A stretch of DNA of 64,000 nucleotides, from the NCBI GenBank assembly GCA_902778535.1, contig CACYYG010000005.1, forward strand, positions 1 through 64,000. Reading direction: 5' to 3'. Made by a program: the position numbers and the translations under genes. Positions 26,396 to 34,482 of the stretch are shown piece by piece (the stretch's first letter is position 1; each line of letters starts with the position of its first letter). This stretch comes from an uncultured Prevotellaceae bacterium (GTDB taxonomy: Bacteria > Bacteroidota > Bacteroidia > Bacteroidales > Bacteroidaceae). The notes under the pieces were generated by a model. It had not been told where the DNA came from. It did no database searches and saw only the letters and a list, made by a program, of their open reading frames with translations.

Positions 26396-26905
26396 ATGAA
26401 AAAAGTAATGACATTGTTGGCCATGCTGGCCATTCCGTTTGCTATGATGGCCCAGACCAAGTTCCACGACGTAGAGCTGAATGAAGCTACCGGTCCCGTG
26501 AAGTCGATTAGCACCAGCGTGATGGGCCGCGATCAGGTGACCACCTTCACACAGGACGGCAAGATGCAGCGCGAAGGCATGAGCAATCCCGTTTATGACG
26601 CTGAAGGCTACATGCAGTCGATGACGATGAGCATGATGGGCCAGTCGAGCACTGTGAAGTATAAGTGGGAGAATGGTAAAGTGGTGAGCCAGACCATGAA
26701 CATGATGGGCAACGACATGACCGTGAAGATGACCTACAACGACAAGGGTGCCATCGCCTCGCAGTCGATGAACATGATGGGACAGGACATGAACATCCCC
26801 TTCACTGATTATAAGTACGATGAAAAAGGCAATTGGATTAGCCGCAAGTCCTCGATGATGGGCCAGGAAGTAGAGCAGACCCGCAAGATTGAGTATTACG
26901 AGTAA
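26396..26905 (+). CDS. Methionine-rich exported protein of unknown function
   Basis: This 169-aa protein has a signal peptide (MKKVMTLLAMLAIPFAMMAQ). The mature part is made of short beta-type repeats in which Met clusters recur: 'SMMGQSS', 'MNMMGNDM', 'MNMMGQDM', 'SSMMGQEV'. The spacing between units resembles YD/RHS-type hairpin repeats ('YKYDEKGNWISRK'). No known catalytic motif was seen. The Met clusters could bind copper or silver ions or simply be a structural feature; that is a guess. It sits alone on the plus strand between two mannan-use genes and is ended by a strong hairpin. Confidence 0.75.
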   Translation: MKKVMTLLAMLAIPFAMMAQTKFHDVELNEATGPVKSISTSVMGRDQVTTFTQDGKMQREGMSNPVYDAEGYMQSMTMSMMGQSSTVKYKWENGKVVSQTMNMMGNDMTVKMTYNDKGAIASQSMNMMGQDMNIPFTDYKYDEKGNWISRKSSMMGQEVEQTRKIEYYE

Positions 26906-26927
26906 CTGTTCGTCCAACAGACAAAAT

Positions 26928-26966
26928 ACAGGCTGTCTTCTCAATGGAAGGCAGCCTGTTTTTTTG
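26928..26966 (+). terminator. Intrinsic terminator of the Met-rich protein gene
   Basis: A 13-bp stem (26928-26940 with 26947-26959, one G-T pair) is followed by a run of seven T. It may also end the convergent epimerase transcript. Confidence 0.85.
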
Positions 26967-26979
26967 TCTCGTTTTCAAA

Positions 26980-28299
26980 TTAGAAGCGCTCGATGATTTC
27001 AAGACACATGCGGCTGTTATGGTAGGGACATTTCCAGAAGCCGGCATGGTCGTCGTCCAGATTCAGCGTGCCGTCGGCGTGCCGGCTCCAATACCATTCG
27101 CCGTCTTTCCAGTCTATCAGGTTGTCCTTGATGTACTGCCAGCAGCGCAAGGCACGCTGCAAAGCCTCCTCATCGCCGAAGTGCTGATAGATGTTCAGCC
27201 ATCCCACAACGTTCTCGGCCTGCACCCACCAGTGCAGGTCGTCGTCTTTTGTACCTGCATCGAGGTTGGCTTCGTGAATCATCGACCCGTCGGCGTTAAG
27301 ACCTTTCTCGCTGGATTTTGCTACTAATCTGACGATGGATTCGACCTTTTTTAGCAATTCCTCATCGCCCAGCACCAATGCCGCCTCATGCAAAAGCCAT
27401 GAGCACTCAATATCGTGACCATAGCTCTCCAGCCGGCCGGCACCACGTGTCCAGTCCATATCGAAGAACAGGTCGAGGTGATGCGTAGCAGGGTTGAGAA
27501 TCTTGTCGGTGAAGATGTCGATGAGGTTGCGCAGGGCTCTCTCTATACGAATCATCGTTTCGGGTGGAACGGCAACGTCAATGGGCAGTATCGAACCGAT
27601 GGCAGGAACGTATGCGCAGGTCTGAGCTGCCTGCAGTTCTTGTATGGCACGCAAAAGGTTAGTGTAGGGCTCGATAATGTGCAGGTGGGTGTTCTGCGAC
27701 TTGGGATAATTGGCATCGAGGTCGCTCAGGCGCATGTCGGCTATTTCTCCCCATTCTCTTGTACATGCCTCAATGTAGCCGTTGTTCACGGGGTCGAAGG
27801 CATGTTCCTCAATACAGTCGAAAAGCTGCAGGGCATAGTCAAGAGCCTCGCGGTCGCCAGTGGCACGGGCATATTCGCTGAGGCCATAGATGGCAAAGCC
27901 GATGGCATAAAACTGTTTTTTCGTGTCCTTCGGCTGTCCCGAATCATCCACACTCCAGTACACGCCACCGTATTCTTTATCGATGAAATGGGCTAAAATG
28001 TAATCTTTGGCCCGTGTCGCCGCGTTTAGATACTCTCTCACCCCTAAAACCCGATAAGCTGCTGAGAAGCTCCAGAGAATGCGTGCATTCAAGATGGCAC
28101 CTTTCTCGGCCTCAGGGTGCAGCACGCCGTGTCCGTCCATGCGTCCGTAGAAACCGCCATGTTCCCTGTCTTGCATCTTATTGAGCCAGAAAGGCAGGAT
28201 GTTCTTGGTGAGAACATCCGTCACTTCCTGCTTTAGTGTTGCCACAGCTTGGTTGTCAAATCTTGGTGTGTTTGTGTCTTTTTGTTCCATTGCTATCAT
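26980..28299 (-). CDS. Cellobiose 2-epimerase (AGE family)
   Basis: This cytosolic enzyme of about 439 aa is an (alpha/alpha)6-barrel of the N-acylglucosamine 2-epimerase family. Motifs include 'HGGFYGRMD', 'EKGAILNARILWSFSAAYR', 'EYGGVYWSVD', 'THLHIIEPYTNLLRA', 'SYGHDIECSWLLHEA' and 'WWVQAENVVGWLN', the His and Glu set seen in cellobiose 2-epimerases. In the known Bacteroides fragilis mannan route the enzyme turns beta-1,4-mannobiose into mannosylglucose, the substrate of the GH130 enzyme encoded two genes upstream. ATG 28299 or 28290 may start the protein. It has its own promoter box (28331-28338) after a gap of about 330 bases that holds strong hairpins. Confidence 0.9.
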   Translation of the reverse strand: MIAMEQKDTNTPRFDNQAVATLKQEVTDVLTKNILPFWLNKMQDREHGGFYGRMDGHGVLHPEAEKGAILNARILWSFSAAYRVLGVREYLNAATRAKDYILAHFIDKEYGGVYWSVDDSGQPKDTKKQFYAIGFAIYGLSEYARATGDREALDYALQLFDCIEEHAFDPVNNGYIEACTREWGEIADMRLSDLDANYPKSQNTHLHIIEPYTNLLRAIQELQAAQTCAYVPAIGSILPIDVAVPPETMIRIERALRNLIDIFTDKILNPATHHLDLFFDMDWTRGAGRLESYGHDIECSWLLHEAALVLGDEELLKKVESIVRLVAKSSEKGLNADGSMIHEANLDAGTKDDDLHWWVQAENVVGWLNIYQHFGDEEALQRALRCWQYIKDNLIDWKDGEWYWSRHADGTLNLDDDHAGFWKCPYHNSRMCLEIIERF

Positions 28300-28330
28300 C
28301 GTCGGCTTTTGTTTTTCTGATTGTTAGCTG

Positions 28331-28361
28331 CAAAAATAATTATTTTTCTTGACACGTCCAA
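28331..28361 (-). promoter_or_regulatory. Internal promoter for the epimerase gene
   Basis: On the minus strand TATTTTTG (28338-28331) follows TTGG (28361-28358) with a 19-base gap, a good match to the Bacteroidota -33/-7 pattern. The gene starts 32 bases on. Confidence 0.65.
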
Positions 28362-28478
28362 TTTTTTTGGCTTTTTTTCTTGCCCATCTCGTTCAAAGAC
28401 GCTCATTTTTTCCTTTACATTCTATGAACTCGCGTACCAGTTTTTCTAAGGTGCAGTAGTCTCAAAACTGTATCTGTG

Positions 28479-28567
28479 CTTGAAACAAAGTGTTTTTAGC
28501 CTGAAAACACTTTGTTTCAAGGCCAAAAACAAAGTGTTTCAAAGACGAAAACTCTTTGAAACACTTT
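28479..28567. repeat. TTTGAAACA/AACACTTTG double hairpin
   Basis: Two perfect hairpins share the unit 'gaaacaaagtgttt': 18-bp arms (28479-28496 with 28504-28521) and 14-bp arms (28531-28544 with 28554-28567). They lie between the transporter and epimerase genes and may stop or slow transcription there. The rest of the gap shows no gene. Confidence 0.8.
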
Positions 28568-28631
28568 TTGCGGGGAAATGAGTAAGTCCTCTATGCTCGT
28601 CCGGATTTGCTATCCGACTTGAAATAGTATC

Positions 28632-29975
28632 CTATTTCTTGATAGGATAGATTCTGGTGAGCAGGATGATGATGCCGGCGATGATGGCGGGGAAGAGTGA
28701 GAATAGGCACCAAATCATCGATTTCACCGACTCCAAGTCTGTAATAGTGACGATGGTCTCGCCCGTCGTGGGGTCGGTGCCCGACTCAAAGCCTGAGAAG
28801 CCGAGGAGCATGGCAACTAAAGAACCGCTGATGGCGGTGCCGAACTTCTGAGCCATCGTGCCGCTGGAGAAGATAAGGCCCGTCGAGCTGGTGCCGTTCT
28901 TTTCGGTGGCATAGTCGGCCACGTCGGCATACATCGACCAGAGCAGGGGCGAGTAGAGACCGATGCCCACGCTGGTGAGGATGACGATGGCGATGAGCAG
29001 CCAGATGTAGTCAGGATCCTTTGGCATGAAGAAGAAGAGCAGGGAGAAGGCTGCGCAGATGACGGCGGCCAGCATGAAGGCTTTGCGTTTCGAGCCAACC
29101 CATTTCGTGAACTTCGGCGACAGTCCGCCAAAGACCATACAGGTGGCCTCGCCGAACATCATAAACACGGTGTAGTTGATAATCAGGCTGCCCATCGTGA
29201 TTTCCTTGCCCAGAATGTAGTCGAACATATAGGCGGCCACGGCGTAGCGGAAGCCGTTGAAGAAGTTCGTGCAGATGCCGATGAGCGTCAGGTAGATCCA
29301 CGGCTTGTTCTTGAACAGGTCGGCGAAGGGCTTGAACGAGAATTTCTCAGCGCGTACGGGCTTCAGGCGCTCCTTCGTCATCAGTCCGCAGGCCAGCGTG
29401 CCGGCTGCGGCCAATACACCGAAGAAGATGCCGAGCACGGCATACTGATGCTGCTCGGTGCCACCCACCATTTTCTGCAGGTAGGGGAAGGAGAACAGGG
29501 TGATGAAGCCCATGGCGTATGCTCCCACCATGCGGAACGACGAGAACTGGTTCTTCTCGTTGTCGTCGTCGGTCATCACGCCGAGTAGTGATCCGTAGGG
29601 CACGTTGACGGCGGTGTAGCACGCCATCATCAGCAGATAGAACGTGTAGGCCCAGATGCGCTTACCCACAGGACCGAAGTCGGGTGTGTAGAGCAGCAGG
29701 GCAAAGATGACGCCGAAGGGTATGGCGCCGTAGATGAGCCAAGGACGGTAGGTGCCCCATTTCGACTGCGTGCGGTCGGCCAGCGAGCCCATCAGCGGGT
29801 CGGTAACCACGTCAAACATTCTAGCTATGAGCATTAGCGCGGCTGTGTCAGCAACCGTCAAGCCGAATATGCTGGTGAAGAACACGGGAAAGGCAATGGA
29901 CATCACTTTCCATGTGATGCCGCCGGCAGCTGCGTCGCCTAACGCATAGCCGATTTTTTCTTTTAAGCTAGCCAT
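28632..29975 (-). CDS. GPH-family (MFS) sugar:cation symporter, probably for manno-oligosaccharides
   Basis: This 447-aa inner-membrane protein has about 12 membrane segments. The start '[19 protein letters not shown]' and '[21 protein letters not shown]' are signatures of the glycoside-pentoside-hexuronide family. ATG 29975 is chosen because it overlaps the end of the GH130 gene by 8 bases (the TAG stop lies inside ATGGCTAGC), which points to coupled translation. Its place between phosphorylase and epimerase genes supports import of mannobiose into the cytosol. The substrate is inferred from context. Confidence 0.9.
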   Translation of the reverse strand: MASLKEKIGYALGDAAAGGITWKVMSIAFPVFFTSIFGLTVADTAALMLIARMFDVVTDPLMGSLADRTQSKWGTYRPWLIYGAIPFGVIFALLLYTPDFGPVGKRIWAYTFYLLMMACYTAVNVPYGSLLGVMTDDDNEKNQFSSFRMVGAYAMGFITLFSFPYLQKMVGGTEQHQYAVLGIFFGVLAAAGTLACGLMTKERLKPVRAEKFSFKPFADLFKNKPWIYLTLIGICTNFFNGFRYAVAAYMFDYILGKEITMGSLIINYTVFMMFGEATCMVFGGLSPKFTKWVGSKRKAFMLAAVICAAFSLLFFFMPKDPDYIWLLIAIVILTSVGIGLYSPLLWSMYADVADYATEKNGTSSTGLIFSSGTMAQKFGTAISGSLVAMLLGFSGFESGTDPTTGETIVTITDLESVKSMIWCLFSLFPAIIAGIIILLTRIYPIKK

Positions 29976-31134
29976 TATTTTTATTTTTTGCAATAAGTTT
30001 CTTGATTGTTTCTACGCTGGCGGCTGTCGTGAGCCCGTCGGCGGGTGTGTTCATGCAGTAATCGATGAGGCGGTCGATGGTGGAGGTGGCGACGTGCATA
30101 CGGGTGTCGGCTGAAGCGTAGTAAATGAAGACGCGCCCGTCGGGGTCGGCAATCCAGCCGTTGGCGAAGGCCACGTTCATCACGTCGCCCACATACTCGC
30201 TGCCCTCGGGCACGAGGAAGAAGCCGCCAGGCTGGGCGATGACACGCGTGGGGTCGTCGAGCGCCGTCATATACATATATAATACATAGCGCAAACCGTC
30301 GGCGGTACCACGCACGCCGTGGGCTAAGTGCAGCCAGCCCTTCGGAGTCTTGATGGGGTGGGGACCTTCGCCGTTCTTCACCTCTGTGATGGTGTGATAG
30401 TGGCGGGCATTGATAATTTTCTCTTCCTTGACGACAGCGTGCGTGATGTCGTCGACTAAGGCCCAGCCGATGCCGCCGCCGCTACCAGTATCGATGAAAC
30501 CGTCCTGCGGGCGGGTGTAGAAAGCATATTTGCCGTCAACAAACTCTGGGTGAAGCACGACGTTGCGCTGCTGGCTCTTTGACACGAGGTCGGGCAGGCG
30601 CTCCCAGTTGATGAGGTCTTTTGTGCGGGCGATGCCAGCGGTAGCGGTGGCTGCACTGAGGTTGCCGGGCTGCGTGTCGTCGTGGCGCTCGGCGCAGAAC
30701 ACGCCATATATCCATCCGTCTTCATGCTTCGTGATTCGCATGTCGTAGATGTTCGTGGCAGGGTTGTCGGTGTCGGGCATCGTAATCGGCTCAGGCCAGA
30801 AACGGAAGTTGTCTACGCCATTAGGGCTTTCGGCCACGGCGAAGAACGACTTGCGGTCGGCGCCCTCCACACGGACGACTAACACATACTTGCCGTCCCA
30901 CTTGATAGCGCCGCTGTTCAGCGTGGCGTTAATCATGATGCGCTGCATGAGGAAGGGGTTGTCCTTCTCGCAGAAGTCGTAGCGCCACTCTAAGGGTGTG
31001 TGTGCAGCGGTGAGAATGGGATTCTCATACTTCTCGTAGATGCCGTTGCCCCATTCCTTTGGCGTGTTCTTACGGCTCAGCAGCTCTTCGTGATATGCAC
31101 GCAGGGCTGACACTTTCTTTTCAAATTCAGTCAT
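29968..31134 (-). CDS. GH130 4-O-beta-D-mannosyl-D-glucose phosphorylase
   Basis: This 388-aa cytosolic enzyme is a five-bladed beta-propeller. It splits Man-beta-1,4-Glc with phosphate to mannose 1-phosphate and glucose. The proposed catalytic Asp lies in 'NIYDMRITK' at residue 131, the same number as in the B. fragilis enzyme. '[16 protein letters not shown]' and '[15 protein letters not shown]'-type segments fit the GH130_1 subgroup. There is no signal peptide. It follows GH26 by 9 bases and overlaps the transporter gene by 8, inside a tight operon. The mannose 1-phosphate formed can enter sugar metabolism after isomerisation. Confidence 0.92.
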   Translation of the reverse strand: MTEFEKKVSALRAYHEELLSRKNTPKEWGNGIYEKYENPILTAAHTPLEWRYDFCEKDNPFLMQRIMINATLNSGAIKWDGKYVLVVRVEGADRKSFFAVAESPNGVDNFRFWPEPITMPDTDNPATNIYDMRITKHEDGWIYGVFCAERHDDTQPGNLSAATATAGIARTKDLINWERLPDLVSKSQQRNVVLHPEFVDGKYAFYTRPQDGFIDTGSGGGIGWALVDDITHAVVKEEKIINARHYHTITEVKNGEGPHPIKTPKGWLHLAHGVRGTADGLRYVLYMYMTALDDPTRVIAQPGGFFLVPEGSEYVGDVMNVAFANGWIADPDGRVFIYYASADTRMHVATSTIDRLIDYCMNTPADGLTTAASVETIKKLIAKNKNNG

Positions 31135-31143
31135 ATTGTTTGT

Positions 31144-32268
31144 TCACTTAATGTCATTCAGGAACAACACGTTCTTCTTCTGGAACATCTCACGGAAGTA
31201 AGGAGCATCAGGCTGGGCAGGCGACGGGCCGAACCACTCCTTCTTGTAGTTGCGCCAGACAAGGAAGTAGCTGATGGGATACTTGTCGGTGACAGGAGTC
31301 AGCGTCGATGTCCACCACGTAGGGTCGGTGAGGTTCTTCAGTCCGCACTCCGTGAGGGCAGCAATCTTGCCGTGCTCCTTTGCAAACTTTGTCAGCATTT
31401 CGAGGTTTTGGTCGAGCTGGCTGACGAAGTCTTCCTTCGTGCCCCACTGATAGCCGTCGATGCCGACGAGCTGGATACGGTCGTCGCCGGGATAGCGCTC
31501 TAAGTATTTCTCTTTCGTCAAGTCGGGAGCCATTCCGGGCGAGTAGGCCCATAGCAAATTGTCGAATCCATCGGCGTTTAGCTTATCTTGCAGCATATTC
31601 CACAGGGCTTTGTATTCCTCAGCCGTGCAGAGTTTCTCACCCCACCAGAACCATGATCCGGTGTTCTCATGCCATGGACGCCAGATAATGGGCACCGGCT
31701 GGCCGTCCTTTGTCTTCAGTGTGGCGAGGAAGTCGCTCAGGCGCTGCATCCACACTTGGAACCTGTCATACTTCGTGCCTCCAGGCAGAATGTTTTTCAC
31801 TACAGTGCTGTCGGTGACGTCCCATGCCGTACCCTGCGGCCAGACGCCGCCCTCGTCGGTGGTAGTGAGCGGATTGCGCGGATGCCAGCTGATGGTGATG
31901 ATGCCGCCGCGCTCGTGGTGGCGGATGATTTCCTCGCGCATGGTGTTAAAGGGCACGCTGTCGAGGTTCTTGGCGTCGCCCATCTCGATGCCGCCCAACT
32001 CAAAGCCCATCACGGCCGGCCAGTCGCCGCACACGTTCTTCACGTCGCTGCTGTCTTTCTCATACGCCCAGGTCAGTCCGTAGAACGGGTCGTCCTGATG
32101 GCCGAACATATACCCCTGTCCTCGCAGGCTGTCTAAGCGGTTGAATAGCTTTTGAGCCACAGTCCCCTCGTTATTACTCTCGTTGGCGGCGTTTTTCTGA
32201 CCGTTGCAGGCCATCAATAGCGCTACGCTAAATGATAACTGAAAAATGATAAATGATAAACGCTTCAT
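31144..32268 (-). CDS. GH26 endo-beta-1,4-mannanase, lipoprotein
   Basis: This 374-aa protein has a lipoprotein signal (SVALLMAC, Cys 21), so it is membrane anchored. The TIM-barrel has the acid/base Glu 201 in 'WRPWHENTGSWFWWG' and the nucleophile Glu 307 in 'AALTECGL', the clan GH-A pair of GH26 mannanases. 'FGHQDDPFYGLTWAYE' is the usual N-terminal motif. The enzyme cuts the mannan backbone, probably releasing mannobiose for the transporter encoded downstream. It lies 5 bases after the esterase stop. Whether it faces the outside or the periplasm cannot be told from sequence. Confidence 0.93.
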   Translation of the reverse strand: MKRLSFIIFQLSFSVALLMACNGQKNAANESNNEGTVAQKLFNRLDSLRGQGYMFGHQDDPFYGLTWAYEKDSSDVKNVCGDWPAVMGFELGGIEMGDAKNLDSVPFNTMREEIIRHHERGGIITISWHPRNPLTTTDEGGVWPQGTAWDVTDSTVVKNILPGGTKYDRFQVWMQRLSDFLATLKTKDGQPVPIIWRPWHENTGSWFWWGEKLCTAEEYKALWNMLQDKLNADGFDNLLWAYSPGMAPDLTKEKYLERYPGDDRIQLVGIDGYQWGTKEDFVSQLDQNLEMLTKFAKEHGKIAALTECGLKNLTDPTWWTSTLTPVTDKYPISYFLVWRNYKKEWFGPSPAQPDAPYFREMFQKKNVLFLNDIK

Positions 32269-32273
32269 AATTC

Positions 32274-33602
32274 TTAATTCTTAATTCCTAATTGTTTCAG
32301 CAGCCAGTTTTCCCACTCATCCCACTGCTCCTGATACCAGAAGTGGGCTGTCTGTTGGTAGATGGATATTTCTTTCGGCCCCGTAATGATGTTGTACGTG
32401 GCCCAGGCTGAGGTAGGCGGCACCACGTCGTCGTTGTATCCGAAGGAGAACCATCCCTTCTGCTTGTCGGTGATGAGGCGGGCAAAGTTTACGCCGTCAT
32501 AATAGCGAGACGTCTCAATCTGGTCTTCCAGAGTTGTCCGTTTGCTCCATTCGTCAGGCATCTTATAGCCGATGATTCCTGGCTTGCCGTAGAAGTAATG
32601 AGGCCATCCGCAGGCTTTGCCGTTGAGCGAGTTGGTATGATCGCAGAGAGCTGCGTGCACGGGTGCGTAGCAAGTCACTCGTTTGTCTAAGCCGGCCGTA
32701 ACCAGCGAGAGGAATCCGCCCTGCGAGCTGCCAGTCACACCGAGTTGTTGGCCGTTCCAAGGTGTGTACTGTTCAATATAGTCGACAGCTCGGATACAGC
32801 CGATGATGACGGTCTTGTAATAGGACTGATCGCGGTTTTCCAATCCCCAGTCCCAGTAGTGGCTGAGGGCATTCTTGTTGAGGTCAGTATACACTTGTTG
32901 CTGCAGCGTGACTGGAATGCCGTGTATGCCAATCTCCAGCGTGACGGCACCTTGTGAAGCCGTCCATACATCGCCTTGATAGGGACGGGCACCAGCGCCG
33001 GGCACGCGCAGCAGCGCAGGATATTTGCCTTCTTTCACAGGCACACATAATATTCCATACGTGCGCGAATCCCAGGCCACATTGTTGAAACATACCTCAT
33101 AGACGTTCACGTCTTTAGTGCAGCGTTCAGGCAGCAGTCGGCGTGTAGGGTTGAGGTCGACCTTACGTGCCTCGCGGATGGCCACCTGCCAAAAGTCATC
33201 GAAATTCTTTGGCATTACCGTCGAGGGCTGCAGCTTCTCGGGTGAGAAAGCGGCATTGCAGGCACCCTTGTAGTCCTTGCCGTCGATGTGTGCCGTGACA
33301 TCCACACGATAAAAACCTGCCGATTTCATCGAGCCTGAGAGCTTCAGAGTGCCGTCTTTCAATGTCAGGCTCTTCTTCTCCGTCTGATACATCTCCGGCC
33401 CTGCAGCGTAGTCGATGCTGACATTGTCGAGAAGAGTGCCCGAGCGGCGTACTTCAACGATGAAATGGGCTTTTTCTCCCACTTTGTAGTTCCAGTCCTG
33501 ATGGTCGGGTTCTACGGTGACAACGATGTTGTTTCCTCTGATTTGTGCTGTTGCCGGAAGCAGGGCAACCAACATCAGCAGGCACATCAATGTTTTTTTC
33601 AT
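32274..33602 (-). CDS. CE7-type acetyl (xylan/mannan) esterase, exported
   Basis: This 442-aa protein has a signal peptide (MKKTLMCLLMLVALLPATAQ). The N-terminal 120 residues form an extra beta domain. The alpha/beta-hydrolase domain carries the catalytic Ser in 'GSSQGG' (about 294), Asp in 'GYNDDVVPPT' and His in 'QTAHFWYQ', as in acetyl xylan esterase/cephalosporin-C deacetylase (AXE1). As first gene of the mannan operon it probably removes acetyl groups from acetylated glucomannan so that GH26 can act. The operon promoter lies 36 bases upstream. Confidence 0.88.
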   Translation of the reverse strand: MKKTLMCLLMLVALLPATAQIRGNNIVVTVEPDHQDWNYKVGEKAHFIVEVRRSGTLLDNVSIDYAAGPEMYQTEKKSLTLKDGTLKLSGSMKSAGFYRVDVTAHIDGKDYKGACNAAFSPEKLQPSTVMPKNFDDFWQVAIREARKVDLNPTRRLLPERCTKDVNVYEVCFNNVAWDSRTYGILCVPVKEGKYPALLRVPGAGARPYQGDVWTASQGAVTLEIGIHGIPVTLQQQVYTDLNKNALSHYWDWGLENRDQSYYKTVIIGCIRAVDYIEQYTPWNGQQLGVTGSSQGGFLSLVTAGLDKRVTCYAPVHAALCDHTNSLNGKACGWPHYFYGKPGIIGYKMPDEWSKRTTLEDQIETSRYYDGVNFARLITDKQKGWFSFGYNDDVVPPTSAWATYNIITGPKEISIYQQTAHFWYQEQWDEWENWLLKQLGIKN

Positions 33603-33637
33603 GCTTTTAGTTTTCGTTAAAAGATTAGTTTTGCGTG

Positions 33638-33668
33638 CAAAGATACGAATAAACGCGAAAAGTGCAAA
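33638..33668 (-). promoter_or_regulatory. Promoter of the mannan operon
   Basis: On the minus strand TTTG (33668-33665), a 19-base gap and TATCTTTG (33645-33638) give a full Bacteroidota consensus promoter. The CE7 start at 33602 follows. Confidence 0.75.
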
Positions 33669-33680
33669 GGAAAAACATAG

Positions 33681-33747
33681 AAAAAAACTATCGATAGATT
33701 TGAAAAAAATACATGTGACTTTTTAAAAATCTATCGATAGTTTTTTT
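33681..33747. repeat. CGATAG-family hairpin
   Basis: Perfect 21-nt arms (33681-33701 with 33727-33747), each containing the palindrome CTATCGATAG, flank a 25-nt spacer. It lies just upstream of the mannan operon promoter and after the queH stop. The unit is shared with 21.3 and 42.9 kb. Confidence 0.85.
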
Positions 33748-33756
33748 GTGGCGATA

Positions 33757-34368
33757 TCACTTGTTCTCAAAAGGTGCTTTCACGTCTTTCTGCAGCATAC
33801 GCATACTGAACTCGCAACCGCAATATTGCTGGTTGTAGAAGCCGTATTCATGCAGCAGTTGGTTGCGTCTGTCACTGAGACCACCCTTACGCCAGTTCTG
33901 AGCCCAGAAAACGGTGCCGGGAACAGCTTTCTCTGCCTCAAGACCCGCGGCGGTGATCTGTTCGATGCTCTTCCAGCGCGATGAAGCCAGTGTGGTGGTG
34001 AAATACTTCAGACCCAGCTCTTGCGCCTTCTGTGCGGCAGCTGTCAGGCGTAACGTGAAACACCGCAGACAGCGGCTGCCACGTTCTGGCTCGTCCTCCA
34101 GACCTCTGATGCCGCAGCGCCATGACTCGTGGTCGTAGTCGCCGTCAATCCATGTCAGGCTAAGGCTCTCGGCATGTCTTTTGCTCTCCTCCTTGCGAAT
34201 ATCATACTCCTCGCGGGGAAAAATGTTGGGATTGTAGTAAAAGATGGTGGGACGCACGCCATTATGCAGCATCCATTCCACGATGGCACTGCTGCATGGG
34301 GCACAGCAGGCGTGAAGCAGCACCTCGCTGCATCCGTCCTCTGGCAACTGTATGGCTGGTTTCTTCAT
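33757..34368 (-). CDS. queH: Epoxyqueuosine reductase QueH
   Basis: This 203-aa cytosolic protein belongs to the DUF208/QueH family, which reduces epoxyqueuosine to queuosine in tRNA and replaces QueG in many bacteria. The conserved Cys pairs are visible: 'LLHACCAPCSS', 'ERGSRCLRCFTLRL' and 'QQYCGCEFS', which bind an iron-sulfur cluster and a metal. ATG 34368 is preferred over the ATG at 34386, because the latter lies inside the promoter box. It is divergent from mutS. Confidence 0.92.
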   Translation of the reverse strand: MKKPAIQLPEDGCSEVLLHACCAPCSSAIVEWMLHNGVRPTIFYYNPNIFPREEYDIRKEESKRHAESLSLTWIDGDYDHESWRCGIRGLEDEPERGSRCLRCFTLRLTAAAQKAQELGLKYFTTTLASSRWKSIEQITAAGLEAEKAVPGTVFWAQNWRKGGLSDRRNQLLHEYGFYNQQYCGCEFSMRMLQKDVKAPFENK

Positions 34369-34383
34369 GTGTTTTTGACGACG

Positions 34384-34415
34384 CAAAGATATGCCTTTTC
34401 TGCGAGGTGGCCAAA
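34384..34415 (-). promoter_or_regulatory. Promoter of queH
   Basis: On the minus strand TTTG (34415-34412), 20 bases, then TATCTTTG (34391-34384). The spacing is ideal and supports the queH start at 34368. Confidence 0.7.
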
Positions 34416-34455
34416 TATTTTACGGAAAAGATGCCGTTGAATCGGTAAAAAACAG

Positions 34456-34463
34456 TACCTTTG
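34456..34463 (+). promoter_or_regulatory. -7 box of mutS
   Basis: TACCTTTG matches TAnnTTTG and lies 19 bases before ATG 34483. No good -33 box was seen. Confidence 0.55.
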
Positions 34464-34482
34464 CAGCAAACTTTATTAAAGT

